Part shown: in pieces, positions 36,675 through 49,085 of the stretch
How the letters are laid out: the number at the start of each line of letters is the position of its first letter
Numbering within the stretch: the first letter of the stretch is position 1
From: Bog-756 sp963741055
Lineage (GTDB): Bacteria; Actinomycetota; Acidimicrobiia; Acidimicrobiales; RAAP-2
Direction of reading: 5' to 3'
Length of the DNA: 64,000 bases
Assembly: GCA_963741055.1 (NCBI GenBank)
Contig: CAVUGU010000002.1
Span: 1-64,000, forward strand
The notes under the pieces: model-generated
Told to the model about the DNA's origin: nothing
Seen by the model: the letters and a program-made list of their open reading frames with translations, nothing else
Databases searched by the model: none
Made by a program: the position numbers and the translations under genes

Positions 36675-37499
36675 TCAGCCGACGGCAACCCGGGTGAGGT
36701 CCGCCGCGACCAGCACCTCGCCGTCGTAGTACTCCTCGGCCTGCGCTCGCCACTCGCCCTCGGTCCCCGGAGGGGGCGGCGGGACAAGGTGGGTCAGCAC
36801 GAGGGTTCCGACCCCCGCCCGGGCCGCGGTGCGAGCTGCATCTTGCACCGCCGAGTGGTAGTCGAGCACGTCGAGCAGCCGAGGCACCCCGATCGCCTCG
36901 ATGAGGTCCCGCCGCACCACCGTGTGGACGAGGACGTCGGCGCCGGCGCACAGTTCGTCGAGCCCGGCACAGGGCACGGTGTCGCCCGCGAGCACGACCG
37001 ACGTCCCGCCCTCGTCGACGCGGTAGGCGACGGTCGGTCGGACCGGCGCGTGGTCGGAGGGGGCGGCGGTCACCCGCACGCCACCCTCTTCGAGCACGAG
37101 GCCGCGCTCGACTTCTCGGACCGCGCACTCGGGTCGCCAATCGAGGTCGGCGTGATGGGCGAGCCGGTAACAGATGTCGGGTTCGAGCATGGCGAGCGTC
37201 GCGTCGACCAGGTGCTCGGTCCCGACCGGTCCGATCACCGGGAGGGGCGACGGCTGGAGCGAGGTCACCCAGCGGGTGGTCACCACGTCGTTGAAGTCGC
37301 AGAGGTGATCGCTGTGCAGGTGGGTGAGCAGTACCGCCCGGAGGGCACCGGCACCGGAGCCCACTGCGGCGGCCCGCATCAGCACGCCGCGGCCGCAGTC
37401 GATCAGCAGGTCCCCCGCGCCGGTCCGCACCAGGGTCGAGGGACCTGCCCGAGCGGGATCGGGCAACGGGCTGCCGCTGCCGAGGACGATCACCTCCAC
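36675..37499 (-). CDS. Metallo-beta-lactamase-fold hydrolase, RNase Z / arylsulfatase-like
   Basis: 274 aa from GTG 37499, matching the true N-terminus (VEVIVLGSGSPLPDPARAGP). Motif II is LLTHLHSDHLCDFNDVV (HxHxDH metal ligands, about 60). VLAGDTVPCAGLDELCAGAD carries the bridging Asp. The late His is in VLTHLVPPPPP. This arrangement occurs in tRNA 3' processing RNase Z and in AtsA-type hydrolases; the substrate cannot be assigned. Lies 28 bases downstream of the GH1 gene on the same strand. Confidence 0.88.
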   Translation of the reverse strand: MEVIVLGSGSPLPDPARAGPSTLVRTGAGDLLIDCGRGVLMRAAAVGSGAGALRAVLLTHLHSDHLCDFNDVVTTRWVTSLQPSPLPVIGPVGTEHLVDATLAMLEPDICYRLAHHADLDWRPECAVREVERGLVLEEGGVRVTAAPSDHAPVRPTVAYRVDEGGTSVVLAGDTVPCAGLDELCAGADVLVHTVVRRDLIEAIGVPRLLDVLDYHSAVQDAARTAARAGVGTLVLTHLVPPPPPGTEGEWRAQAEEYYDGEVLVAADLTRVAVG

Positions 37500-37527
37500 G
37501 GCCGGCCCCGATCCCTCGGCTCGGGAC

Positions 37528-38727
37528 TCAACCCGCCGGGTCGAGGCGACCGGCGCGGGCGATCGCCGAGAACCAGGACGCGCTCGGCTTGCCGGTGCGG
37601 ACGAAGGTGGTTCGGTCCACCGAATGGAGGCCGAATTTGGGTCCGAAGCCGAGGTTCCATTCGAAGTTGTCGAGGAGGCTCCACACGAAGAACCCGCGCA
37701 CGTCGATCCCCTCGGTGACACATCCGTGCACCCCCCGGAGGGCTGCGTCGAGGTAGGCGATCCGCTCGGCGTCGTCGTCGGTGCCGATCCCGCTCTCGGT
37801 CACCAGCACCGGGAGGCCGGTCACCGCCGCCGCCCGCCGCACGCAGAAGGGGACCGCCGCGGGCCAGTTCTCGGTTCCGAGCTGGGTCTGCGGCACCGAC
37901 GGGTCGTCCGGGGCGGGTCCGTCCGGTCCGAAGTGCATGCGGGTGTAGGCCTGCGCCCCCACGAAGTCGTCACCTTCGGTGGCCCGGAGGAAAATGTCCT
38001 CGAGGATCTCCTCCGCTGCGTCGCGGACCACCTCCCCACCCTCGTCGGCCACCATCTCGGCCATCGACAAGGTGAGCCCGACCGGGTAGCGGCCCGGACC
38101 GGAACGAAGGGCGTCGACCGCCAGCCGGTGCGCGCGCACCATCGCCTGGTTGACCGCGAGATGGCGGGTGAGGTCGTCCTTCACTCCCGGTGGATACTCG
38201 CCGACCGTGTAGCCCATCGCGCCGACCACGTTCGGTTCGTTGATGGTGCACGCCCACCCGATGAGGTCGCCGAGATGCGCGGCCGAGCGCTCCACGAAGC
38301 GGGCGAAGCGATCGGGCGCGTCGAGCGCCTCGAACGCGCCACGCGCGGCCAGCCACCTCGGGCTGGTGAAGTGGTGGAAGGTCACCACCGGCACGATCCC
38401 CCGATCGTGACAACCCGCGAGGATCCGGCGGTAGTGGTCGAGCGCACCGAGCGAGAACTCGTCCTCGGCCGGCTCGATCCGGCTCCACTCGAGCGAGAAA
38501 CGGTAGGCGCCGAGCCCCATGCCGGCGACGAGGTCGAGGTCCTCGCGCCATCGGTGGTACGAATCGCAGGCGTCGCCACTCGACTCGACGCACCCCGAGC
38601 CGGGCGCGTGCTCGAACTCCCACCAATCGTTGTTGGTGTTCCCGCCTTCGATCTGGTGGGCGGCGCCGGCAGCCCCCCAGAGGAACCCGTCGGGGAACGC
38701 GAGAGAGCCCGGGGCGTCGTCCTCCAT
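37528..38727 (-). CDS. Glycoside hydrolase family 1, beta-glucosidase-like
   Basis: Retaining beta-glycosidase (399 aa, at the short end for GH1). The N-terminal signature region is FPDGFLWGAAGAAHQIEGGN. The acid/base glutamate is in WACTINEPNVVGAMGY (about 155-170), and the nucleophile in LPVLVTESGIGTDDDAERIA. The C-terminal sugar-site segment is GFFVWSLLDNFEWNLGFGPK. No signal peptide, so it probably acts on imported glucosides in the cytoplasm. ATG 38727. It belongs to the accessory block between pyrF and mihF. Confidence 0.93.
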   Translation of the reverse strand: MEDDAPGSLAFPDGFLWGAAGAAHQIEGGNTNNDWWEFEHAPGSGCVESSGDACDSYHRWREDLDLVAGMGLGAYRFSLEWSRIEPAEDEFSLGALDHYRRILAGCHDRGIVPVVTFHHFTSPRWLAARGAFEALDAPDRFARFVERSAAHLGDLIGWACTINEPNVVGAMGYTVGEYPPGVKDDLTRHLAVNQAMVRAHRLAVDALRSGPGRYPVGLTLSMAEMVADEGGEVVRDAAEEILEDIFLRATEGDDFVGAQAYTRMHFGPDGPAPDDPSVPQTQLGTENWPAAVPFCVRRAAAVTGLPVLVTESGIGTDDDAERIAYLDAALRGVHGCVTEGIDVRGFFVWSLLDNFEWNLGFGPKFGLHSVDRTTFVRTGKPSASWFSAIARAGRLDPAG

Positions 38728-38796
38728 GGGTGCACCGTAGCGACGACCCGCCGGTCCGCGCGGGGCTGCGCCCGCCGGTGCCTGCCAAGTCCCCGT

Positions 38797-39669
38797 TCAG
38801 GGCGAAGCGACCAACGCGTCGGCCATCTCGTCACGGGCGCGACGGGCGGCCGCGGCGAGGCTCGCCACGTCCGGGCCGGCGAGCAGCAACGATCGCGAGA
38901 CACTCGGGAGCACGGTCCCCGGAGCGCAACCGGCGAAGTGGGTCGCGACGTCGGCTGCGGTCGCGCCCTGCGCCCCGACGCCGGGTGCGAGCACGACTCC
39001 TCCGAGGCTCGCCAGCGAGAAGGAGGTCGGCGCGAGCGTCGCCCCGATGACCGCACCGACGGTCCCCGGGCGGGCAGCAGGGCCGTTGTTCGCGGTCGCG
39101 ATCTCGCTCAGCAGGAGGTCCTCGACCGAAGGACCGGTCCCCGAGCCGGTGCGCGCCTCTTGGACTTCGCGGCCCTCTCGGTTCGAGCTCCGCACCACCA
39201 CCACCACCCCGCGTTGGTGGCGGGCAGCCAACTCGACCATCGGTTCGAGCGAGCCGAGCCCGAGGTAGGGCACCGCGGTCACCGCGTCGACCGACAGCGG
39301 GCTCACCGGGTCGAGCCAGGCGGTGGCGTAGCCGGTCATGGTGTTCTCGATGTCGCCGCGCTTGGCGTCCGCGATCACCAGCAGCTCTGCGTCGCGGGCC
39401 CACTCGAGGAGGTGCTCGAGTGCCGCCAGGCCGGCCGATCCGAACCGTTCGAAGAAGGCGACCTGTGGCTTGACCACCGGGACGGTCCCGGCGAAGGCCT
39501 CGACGCAGCGCGAGCCGAACTCGCGCAGTCCGCTCGGATCGTCGGGAAGACCCCAGCGGTCGAGGAGCGCCGACGACGGGTCGATCCCCGCACACAGAGG
39601 GCCGGTCGAGGCGACCGCCGAGGCCACCCGTGCGGCGAACCCGCCGGGCCCCTCAGCCACGGCCGGCAC
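38797..39669 (-). CDS. pyrF: Orotidine 5'-phosphate decarboxylase, type 2
   Basis: Last step of UMP synthesis (about 290 aa, the longer type found in mycobacteria). Motifs: LCAGIDPSSALLDRWGLPDD, VPVVKPQVAFFERFG, LLVIADAKRGDIENTMTGYA (catalytic DxKxxD) and VVLAPGVGAQGATAAD. The start is GTG 39669 or GTG 39660, both overlapping the end of pyrD. Last gene of the pyr operon. Confidence 0.95.
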   Translation of the reverse strand: MPAVAEGPGGFAARVASAVASTGPLCAGIDPSSALLDRWGLPDDPSGLREFGSRCVEAFAGTVPVVKPQVAFFERFGSAGLAALEHLLEWARDAELLVIADAKRGDIENTMTGYATAWLDPVSPLSVDAVTAVPYLGLGSLEPMVELAARHQRGVVVVVRSSNREGREVQEARTGSGTGPSVEDLLLSEIATANNGPAARPGTVGAVIGATLAPTSFSLASLGGVVLAPGVGAQGATAADVATHFAGCAPGTVLPSVSRSLLLAGPDVASLAAAARRARDEMADALVASP

Positions 39670-40617
39670 CGGTCAGCTCGCGAACTGCGCGGACCCCGTG
39701 TCGCTCGCACCAGGTCTCGAGCTCGCCGAGCACCGTGACGGGTGCTCGCGGGTCGCGAAAGGTCGCAGTGCCCACCTGCACCGCGTTCGCACCGGCCATC
39801 AGCAGCTCCACCGCATCGCTTCCTCCCATGACCCCGCCGACCCCGATGATCGCCGCGTCGGGCAGCGCGGTGCGCACGTCGTAGACCGCGCGCACCGCGA
39901 CCGGGTGGATCGCCGGGCCCGAGAGACCCCCACCGCTTCCGCCCGATCCGAGCAGCGGCCGCCCCTCGTCGACGTCGATGACCATCCCGAGGGAGGTGTT
40001 CACCAGGGTGAGCGCCTCCGCTCCCGCCTCGAGCGCGGCGGCCGCGATCTCCGGGAGGTCGGCCGCGTTGGGGCTGAGCTTCGCCCAGCGGGGCAGCTCC
40101 GGGCAGCGCTCCCCGACCGCGGCGACCACCTTCGCGGTGGCCTGCGCCGAGTGTGCGAACATCCGGCGGCCGTCCTCCAGGTTCGGACAGCTCACGTTGA
40201 TCTCGATCGCCGAGAGACCGTCGGCGACCGCGATCGCAGAAGCCGCCGCGGCGAACTCCTCGACGGTGCGGCCCCAGAGGCTCACCACCGTCCGCGCCCC
40301 GGCCGCGACCAGGCGGGGAAGGTCGTCGCGGAGCCACGCTTCGACCCCGGGGCCCTGCAGTCCGACGCTGTTGAGCATGCCGGCCGGGGTCTGGTGGACC
40401 CGCGGCGCGGGGTTTCCCGGCCACGGGCCGACCGAGAGGGACTTGACCACCACCGCGCCGAGGGCGGAGAGAGGGAAGTACGCCTCGAGCTCGTCGGCGT
40501 GGCCGGCGGTCCCCGACGCGGTCATCACCGGGTTCGTCAACCGGAGCGAGCCGACGTCGACCGCGAGGTCCACCCCGCCGCGGGTCGCGGCCCTCGTGCC
40601 CGACGGCGCCGAGCGGA

Positions 40618-40621
<4 letters not shown>
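39653..40621 (-). CDS. pyrD: Dihydroorotate dehydrogenase, class 1B-like
   Basis: Oxidises dihydroorotate to orotate (322 aa). Motifs: VGSLRLTNPVMTASGTAGHA near the start, AIEINVSCPNLEDGRRMFAH (about 130), then GGLSGPAIHPVAVRAVYDV and GVGGVMGGSDAVELLMAGAN (FMN site). The catalytic-base position of class 1 enzymes is Cys in NVSCPN, present here. The NAD-linked 1B enzyme normally needs PyrK, and no pyrK is visible in this window. ATG 40621 overlaps the carB stop by four bases. Confidence 0.93.
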
Positions 40622-43935
<3,314 letters not shown>

Positions 43936-43936
<1 letters not shown>

Positions 43937-45071
43937 CAGCCGCTCCGACCGCGCCGGACCGGACCCCCGGTCGCGTCCATGAGAGCGCGGAACTCCGCGA
44001 AGAGGTAGCGCGCGTCGTGGGGGCCGGGACCAGCCTCGGGGTGGTACTGCACGGAGAAGGCGGGGACGTCGCTGCTGGCCAGACCCTCGACCACCCCGTC
44101 GTTCAGGTTGACGTGGGTGACCTCGAGCGAGGAGGACGGGTCGAGCGAGACCGCGTAGTTGTGGTTCTGCGAGGTGATCTCGACCTGGCCGGTCGCCAGC
44201 CGTTGCACCGGATGGTTGCCACCGTGGTGGCCGAAGGGCAGCTTGTAGGTGCTCGCCCCGAGCGCGGTGGCGAGGAGCTGGTGACCGAGGCAGATGCCGA
44301 AGACCGCGACCGATCCGTCGGAGAGCACGCGCGCGGATCTGCTCGACGACGCCTCGGCAGGGCGGCCGGGTCGCCGGGGCCGTTGGAGAGGAAGATCCCG
44401 TCGGGCTCCCATCCGAGCACCTCGGCCGCCGGGGTGTGCGCCGGCACGATCGAGAGGGTGGCGAAGTCCGCCAGCTGCCGCATCATCGCCTCTTTGATGC
44501 CGAAGTCGTAGGCGACGACCCGGTAGGGACCGCTGCCGCGCACCGCGGTCGTCGTCGCACTCACACCGCTCACCAGGTCGATACCGTCGGTCGGCCTCGC
44601 CACGGCGGCGGCCTCCGCGATGACCGATCGGGACGCGGTGCCGAAGGCGCAGGGCATCGCACCCTGGTCGCGCAGGTGACGGGTGAGGCGCCGGGTGTCG
44701 ACCCCGGTCATGCCGGGGATCGAATGGCGCACGAGGAACTCCTCGAGGCTGCCGGTCGCCCGCCAGCTGCTCGGTCGCTCGGCGAGGTCGCGGACGATGA
44801 TGCCCTTGCAGTGGGGCCGCGGTGCCTCGTCGTCGGTCGGGTTGACGCCGTAGTTCCCGATGTGGGGGTAGGTGAACGCGATGACCTGGCCCGCGTAGGA
44901 CGGATCGGTGATCACCTCCTGGTAGCCCGAGAGCACCGTGTTGAAGACGGCTTCACCGGTGGCGACGCCGTCTTCGGGGTACGCGCCGATCGCCTCCCCC
45001 TCGAAGGTCTCGCCGTCCCCGAGCACGAGGAGCGCCTCGCTGCGAGAGGTCCCGAGGATGCCCGCGCTCAC
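43936..45071 (-). CDS. carA: Carbamoyl-phosphate synthase small subunit, two frame breaks
   Basis: Glutaminase chain feeding ammonia to CarB (about 377 aa). The N-terminal domain shows ATGEAVFNTVLSGYQEVITD, ITDPSYAGQVIAFTYPHIGN and VDTRRLTRHLRDQG. The class I amidotransferase domain shows GIFLSNGPGDPAALPR, the nucleophile VAVFGICLGHQLLATALGA and SVQYHPEAGPGPHDARYLF. Two single-base insertions at about 44330-44355 restore RVVEQIRARVLSDGSVAVFG (1136 nt = 3n+2, as expected for two). GTG 45071 overlaps the pyrC stop (GTGA). Confidence 0.92.
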
Positions 45072-46384
45072 CGCTGCGCCCTCGCGTCGAGCACCACCGG
45101 TTCGCCCCGGAAGAGGGTGTGGCGCACCCTTCCGGTGAGCCGCATGCCCGCGTACGGCGTGTTCCGGCTCCGGCTGGCGAGTGCGGAGGGATCGACCGTC
45201 CATTCCGCCGCCGGGTCGACGACGCAGAGGTTGGCCGCCTCCCCGGGCGCGACCGGGCCGCCCTGGGAGCCGCCACAGTTCGGGTCGAGCCCGGCGAGCG
45301 CAGCGGGCTGCCAGCTGAGCAGAGCGAGGACCCGCTCGATCGGCAGGTCGAGCTCGCCCAGCGCGAGCGCGAGCGCGGTCTCGAGACCGAGCATGCCCGG
45401 GGACGCCTCGTCGAAGGGAACGTCCTTCCGCTCCGGAGGGTGGGGGGCGTGGTCGGTCGCGATCGCGTCGAGGGTGCCGTCGGCGAGACCGGCCTTGATC
45501 GCCGCCACGTCGACGGCGGTGCGCAGCGGCGGGTTCACCTTGTACACCGGGTCGTAACCGGAGGTCCGTTCGTCGGTGAGCGTGAAGTGGTGTGGCGCCG
45601 CCTCGGCGGTCACCGCGACGCCGTCCGCCTTGGCCTGGCGGACCAGCTCGACCGAACGCGCGGTCGAGAGGTGGAGGAAGTGCATGCGCGCCCCGGCCGC
45701 CTCGGCGAGCGCCAGGTCGCGGGCGACCATCACCTCCTCGGCGGTTGCGGGGACGCCGGGGAGACCGAGCTTGCTCGACCAGGCACCTTCGTGCATCGCC
45801 CCGCCGCACGCGAGCGAGGCCTCCTCGCAGTGCTCGGCGAGGATCACCCCCAGTCCCTTGGCGTAGTCGAGCGCGCGGCGCATGACGCCGGCCGACTGCA
45901 CACCCGCCCCGTCGTCGGTGAAGAGGCGCACGCCGAGTGCGGCCAGCTCGGCCATCGGCGCCAAGCGCTCGCCGCGGCGCCCGACGGTGATCGCCCCGGC
46001 GACGGCGACCTCGGTGCGGTCGCCCCCGTCGGCAAGATCGAGGACGGTGCGCACCGCCTCGGCCGAGTCGAGCGGCGGGTCGGTGTTGGGCATGGCCACC
46101 ACCGCGGTGAAACCGCCGAGCGCGGCGGCACGGGTGCCGGATTCGACGGTCTCGGCCTCCTCGTCGCCGGGCTGGCGCAGATGGGTGTGGAGATCCACCA
46201 GACCGGGAGCGACCACGCACCCACCGGCGTCGAGGACCCGGGCTCCGCGGGGAACTTCGAGGTCGTCGCCGACCGCGGCGATCCGCTCCCCCTCGACCGC
46301 CACGTCGGCGCGCCGTTCTCCATCGCGGTCGACGACCCTGCCCCCGCGGATGACGACCGTCCTCGCGGCACCCCGCTCAGCCAC
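45068..46384 (-). CDS. pyrC: Dihydroorotase, class I
   Basis: Zinc amidohydrolase (438 aa) cyclising carbamoyl aspartate. Metal ligands: APGLVDLHTHLRQPGDEEAE (HxH, about 62), ILAEHCEEASL, and AIATDHAPHPPERKDVPFDE (Asp plus signature 2). The early ATVESGTRAAALGGFTAVVA-like segment and MPNTDPPLD are typical. GTG 46384 begins eight bases inside the end of pyrB; the longer open frame is pyrB out of frame. Intact. Confidence 0.95.
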   Translation of the reverse strand: MAERGAARTVVIRGGRVVDRDGERRADVAVEGERIAAVGDDLEVPRGARVLDAGGCVVAPGLVDLHTHLRQPGDEEAETVESGTRAAALGGFTAVVAMPNTDPPLDSAEAVRTVLDLADGGDRTEVAVAGAITVGRRGERLAPMAELAALGVRLFTDDGAGVQSAGVMRRALDYAKGLGVILAEHCEEASLACGGAMHEGAWSSKLGLPGVPATAEEVMVARDLALAEAAGARMHFLHLSTARSVELVRQAKADGVAVTAEAAPHHFTLTDERTSGYDPVYKVNPPLRTAVDVAAIKAGLADGTLDAIATDHAPHPPERKDVPFDEASPGMLGLETALALALGELDLPIERVLALLSWQPAALAGLDPNCGGSQGGPVAPGEAANLCVVDPAAEWTVDPSALASRSRNTPYAGMRLTGRVRHTLFRGEPVVLDARAQR

Positions 46385-47349
46385 GCGATGCTCCCTCGAG
46401 GGGTCCCTGGCCGAGCAAGAGGAACAGGACGGCCATCCGGATCGCGACGCCGTTGCGCACCTGGTCGGTGACGTGGGCCGCGGGCAACTCGGCAACGTCC
46501 GAGGCGATCTCGACCCCGCGGACCATCGGGCCCGGGTGCAACACCACCGTGTCCGCGCCGAGCAGGCCGGCACGGCGCGAGGTGAGGCCGTAGCGCGCGG
46601 TGTACTCACGAAGCGTGGGGACGAACTCACCGCTCCCCCGCTCTTCCTGCACCCGGAGCAGCGAGACGACCTGCGCCTCGGGGAGGGCACGATCGAGGTC
46701 GTTCTCGACGTGTGCCACCTTCCACCCCTCGAGCGAGGGGGGCAGCAGGGTCGGGGGCGCGACCAGCGTGACCTCGGCGCCGAGCGCGGCGTACGCGTCG
46801 ATCTGGGACCGGGCGACCCTGCTGTGCCGCACGTCGCCCACGATCAGCACCTGCAGTCCCTTGATCCGGTCGATGCCCTCGTCGCCGCCGCCGAGGCAGT
46901 CGCGCACCGTGTAGAGGTCGACCAGTGCCTGGGTCGGGTGCTGGTGCCAGCCGTCACCTGCGTTGATCACCGAGCAGTGCTCGACCCACCCGGCCACCCG
47001 CTCCGGCACGCCCGAAGAGCGGTGGCGGATGATCACCGAGTCGATGCCGATCGCCTCGATGGTCTCGACCGTGTCGCGCAGCGACTCCTTCTTCTGCAGC
47101 GACGACGAGGCCGCCGAGAAGGAGAGCACGTCGGCCGACATCCGCTTGGCCGCGGTCTCGAAGGACATCCGGGTCCGGGTGGACTCCTCGAAGAAGAGGG
47201 TCGCCACCGTGCGCCCCCGCAGGGTGGGGACCTTCGGATTGGTGCGCCGGGCCACCTCGGCGAAGGAGTCCGCCACCCGACAACACCTCGCAGATCTCCT
47301 CGCGCTCCAGGTCCTCGATGCTGAGGAGATGACGGGGGAACGGGCTCAC
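46377..47349 (-). CDS. pyrB: Aspartate carbamoyltransferase catalytic subunit, one frame break
   Basis: Committed step of pyrimidine synthesis (about 323 aa). The N-terminus (GTG 47349, overlapping the pyrR stop by four bases) gives MSPFPRHLLSIEDLEREEIC. After a break near 47276-47280 (extra base at a GGG run) the rest reads VADSFAEVARRTNPKVPTL. The carbamoyl-phosphate motif TLFFEESTRTRMSFETAAKR, NAGDGWHQHPTQALVDLYT and VLHPGPMVRGVEI follow. No regulatory chain gene (pyrI) is present. Confidence 0.93.
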
Positions 47350-47915
47350 TTGCCGACCAGTTCCCCCAGGGACACTCCCTCGTCGGTCACGTCGACCATC
47401 TCGTCGCGGCTGGTGGGCAGGTTCTTGCCGACGTAGTCGGCCCGGATCGGGAGCTCACGGTGGCCCCGGTCGACCATCACCGCGAGCTCGACCACCTGGG
47501 CCCGGCCGTACTCGCCGAGCGCATTGAGTGCCGCCCGGATGGTTCGCCCGGTGAACAGCACGTCGTCGACCAGCACGACCGTGGTGCCGGTCAGGTCGAA
47601 CGCGATGTCGGTCGTCGCCTCGGGGAGGACCGGCCGCAGCCCGATGTCGTCGCGGTAGAAGGCCACGTCGAGCGTGCCGACCGGGATGATCACGTTCTCG
47701 ATGTCGGCGAGGGTCTCGGCCAGGCGGTGGGCGATGGCCACTCCGCCGGTTTGCAGGCCGATCAGCACCACCCGGTCGAGGCCGCCGTTGCGCTCGGCGA
47801 TCTCATGGGCCATCCGGGTGATCGCACGCCGGACGTCGTCGGCGGACATCACCTGCACCCGAGGCACGAACACGGCACCCCGCGGACGGGTGTGTCTGCG
47901 CTCGCGTTCGGCCAC
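47346..47915 (-). CDS. pyrR: PyrR: pyr-operon RNA-binding regulator / uracil phosphoribosyltransferase
   Basis: 189 aa. PRPP-binding motif VVLVDDVLFTGRTIRAALNA (about 105-125). Also DVRRAITRMAHEIAERNGGL, LIGLQTGGVAIAHRLAETL and the basic RNA-contacting C-terminal region. By family it binds pyr mRNA when UMP or UTP is plentiful. GTG 47915 has an ideal ACAGGAGGAG site. An earlier GTG (47942) lies inside the RNA motif described next and is not preferred. First gene of pyrR-B-C-carA-B-pyrD-F. Confidence 0.95.
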   Translation of the reverse strand: MAERERRHTRPRGAVFVPRVQVMSADDVRRAITRMAHEIAERNGGLDRVVLIGLQTGGVAIAHRLAETLADIENVIIPVGTLDVAFYRDDIGLRPVLPEATTDIAFDLTGTTVVLVDDVLFTGRTIRAALNALGEYGRAQVVELAVMVDRGHRELPIRADYVGKNLPTSRDEMVDVTDEGVSLGELVGK

Positions 47916-47974
47916 GGCTCCTCCTGTCCGTTCGGGCCTCACGGGACCCGCTTCACGGTCAGGTCCTGACTCTA
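47916..47974 (-). promoter_or_regulatory. pyr operon leader with PyrR-recognition-like RNA motif
   Basis: On the minus strand TCCCGTGAGGCC (47946-47935) matches the PyrR-binding loop consensus known from Bacillus leaders (UCCNGNGAGGCU). It sits inside a small stem (CGGG...CCCG), just 12-15 bases before the AGGAGG site of pyrR. A possible -10 (TAGAGT, 47974-47969) would start a leader of about 47 bases. With no terminator visible, PyrR probably blocks translation start, as reported for mycobacterial pyr operons. Confidence 0.65.
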
Positions 47975-47997
47975 CACCCGCCGACCTGCCGACGCGG

Positions 47998-48084
47998 TCA
48001 GGTCTCGACGCTCCCCACCGCGGCCGCAGTCGCGGGAAGCGGTGCGCCCCGCCGACCGCCGAGCAACAGCGCGTCGCTGGTCAT
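47998..48084 (-). CDS. Possible 28-aa leader peptide before pyrR
   Basis: A short open frame (MTSDALLLGGRRGAPLPATA...) with a strong GGAGGGG site before ATG 48084 and a TGA at 47998-48000. It ends about 30 bases before the pyrR promoter-like sequence. It may be a leader peptide or a small protein, or chance. It has no similarity I recognise. Confidence 0.25.
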   Translation of the reverse strand: MTSDALLLGGRRGAPLPATAAAVGSVET

Positions 48085-48098
48085 CCTCGCCCCTCCGG

Positions 48099-48494
48099 TC
48101 AGCCGCGGATCTGGGTGGCGAGCGTCGCGAGCACGCCGTTCACGAATCGTCCCGAGTCGTCGGTCGAGTAGGCCGAGGCCAGCGCAACCGCCTCGTCGAG
48201 CACCACCGCGGTCGGTACGTCGGGGCAGTCGAGGAGCTCGGCGACCGCGAGGCGGAGCACGTTGCGGTCGACGACCGCCATGCGCTCGAGGTCCCAGCCG
48301 ATCGCGGCGCCGTCGACCAGCCGGTCGATCTCGGCCCGACGCGCGGTCACCGCGCGCACCAGCTCGAGGGTGAAGGGGTCGGGCACGACGGCGAGCGCCT
48401 CGACGACGGTGGTCGGCTGCTCACCTTTGAGGTCGGCCTCGTAGAGGATCTCGAGCGCGCGTTCGCGGGCCTGGTGCCGGGATGCCGGGTCCAT
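48099..48494 (-). CDS. nusB: Transcription antitermination factor NusB
   Basis: All-helical RNA-binding protein (131 aa) working with NusE (S10) in rRNA antitermination. Family features: SRHQARERALEILYEADLKG at the N-terminus, ERMAVVDRNVLRLAVAELL, VVLDEAVALASAYSTDDSGRF and VNGVLATLA at the end. ATG 48494; efp lies 30 bases upstream on the same strand. Confidence 0.95.
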   Translation of the reverse strand: MDPASRHQARERALEILYEADLKGEQPTTVVEALAVVPDPFTLELVRAVTARRAEIDRLVDGAAIGWDLERMAVVDRNVLRLAVAELLDCPDVPTAVVLDEAVALASAYSTDDSGRFVNGVLATLATQIRG

Positions 48495-48524
48495 GACGGA
48501 ACAACCGTCGGGGCGACCCGGCCG

Positions 48525-49085
48525 TCAGGCCCGGGTCAGGTACTCGCCGGTCCGAGTGTCCACCTTGATCTGCTCACCGGGGTTGACGAAGAGCGGCACC
48601 TGCACGACGATTCCGGTCTCGAGCGTGGCCGGCTTGCGTGCCCCCGACACCCGATCACCCTGGAGCCCGGGCTCGGTCTCGGCGACGGTGAGCTCGACCG
48701 CGGCGGGGAGGTCCACGCCGACGATCTCCGAACCGAAGAACTGGAGGACCGCGTCGTCGCCCTCCTTCAGGTAGTTCGCTGCGTCCTGGAGCTGGGCAGT
48801 CTCGACCTGGAGCTGCTCGTAACTGGTCGTGTCCATGAAGACGTACGCGGTGCCGTCCCGGTAGAGGAACTGCATCTCGCGTTTGTCGATGATGGCCTGT
48901 TCGAGCTTCTCGTCGGCCCGGTAGGTCCGCTCGATGACCGCACCCGTACGCTGGTTCTTCAACTTGGTCCTGACGAACGCGCCGCCCTTCCCGGGCTTCA
49001 CGTGCTGGAACTCGACGACGTTGAACAGCCCCTCGGGCAGGTCGAGGGTCATGCCGTTGCGGAGATCGTTGGTGGACACTGACAT
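48525..49085 (-). CDS. efp: Elongation factor P
   Basis: Rescues ribosomes stalled at polyproline (186 aa). Three beta-domains: KOW-like N-domain (STNDLRNGMTLDLPEGLFNV, HVKPGKGGAFVRTKLKNQRT), then two OB folds with the C-terminal signature near LETGIVVQVPLFVNPGEQIK. The tip is KPGKGGA, with lysine as in lysine- or unmodified types. ATG 49085 shares a base with the stop of the peptidase gene (TGATG). Confidence 0.97.
   Translation of the reverse strand: MSVSTNDLRNGMTLDLPEGLFNVVEFQHVKPGKGGAFVRTKLKNQRTGAVIERTYRADEKLEQAIIDKREMQFLYRDGTAYVFMDTTSYEQLQVETAQLQDAANYLKEGDDAVLQFFGSEIVGVDLPAAVELTVAETEPGLQGDRVSGARKPATLETGIVVQVPLFVNPGEQIKVDTRTGEYLTRA

Noticed and set aside
37324..39738. 804-aa + strand open frame
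   Set aside because: It is antisense to the hydrolase, GH1 and pyrF genes, has unnatural Arg/Gly/His composition and no recognisable motif.
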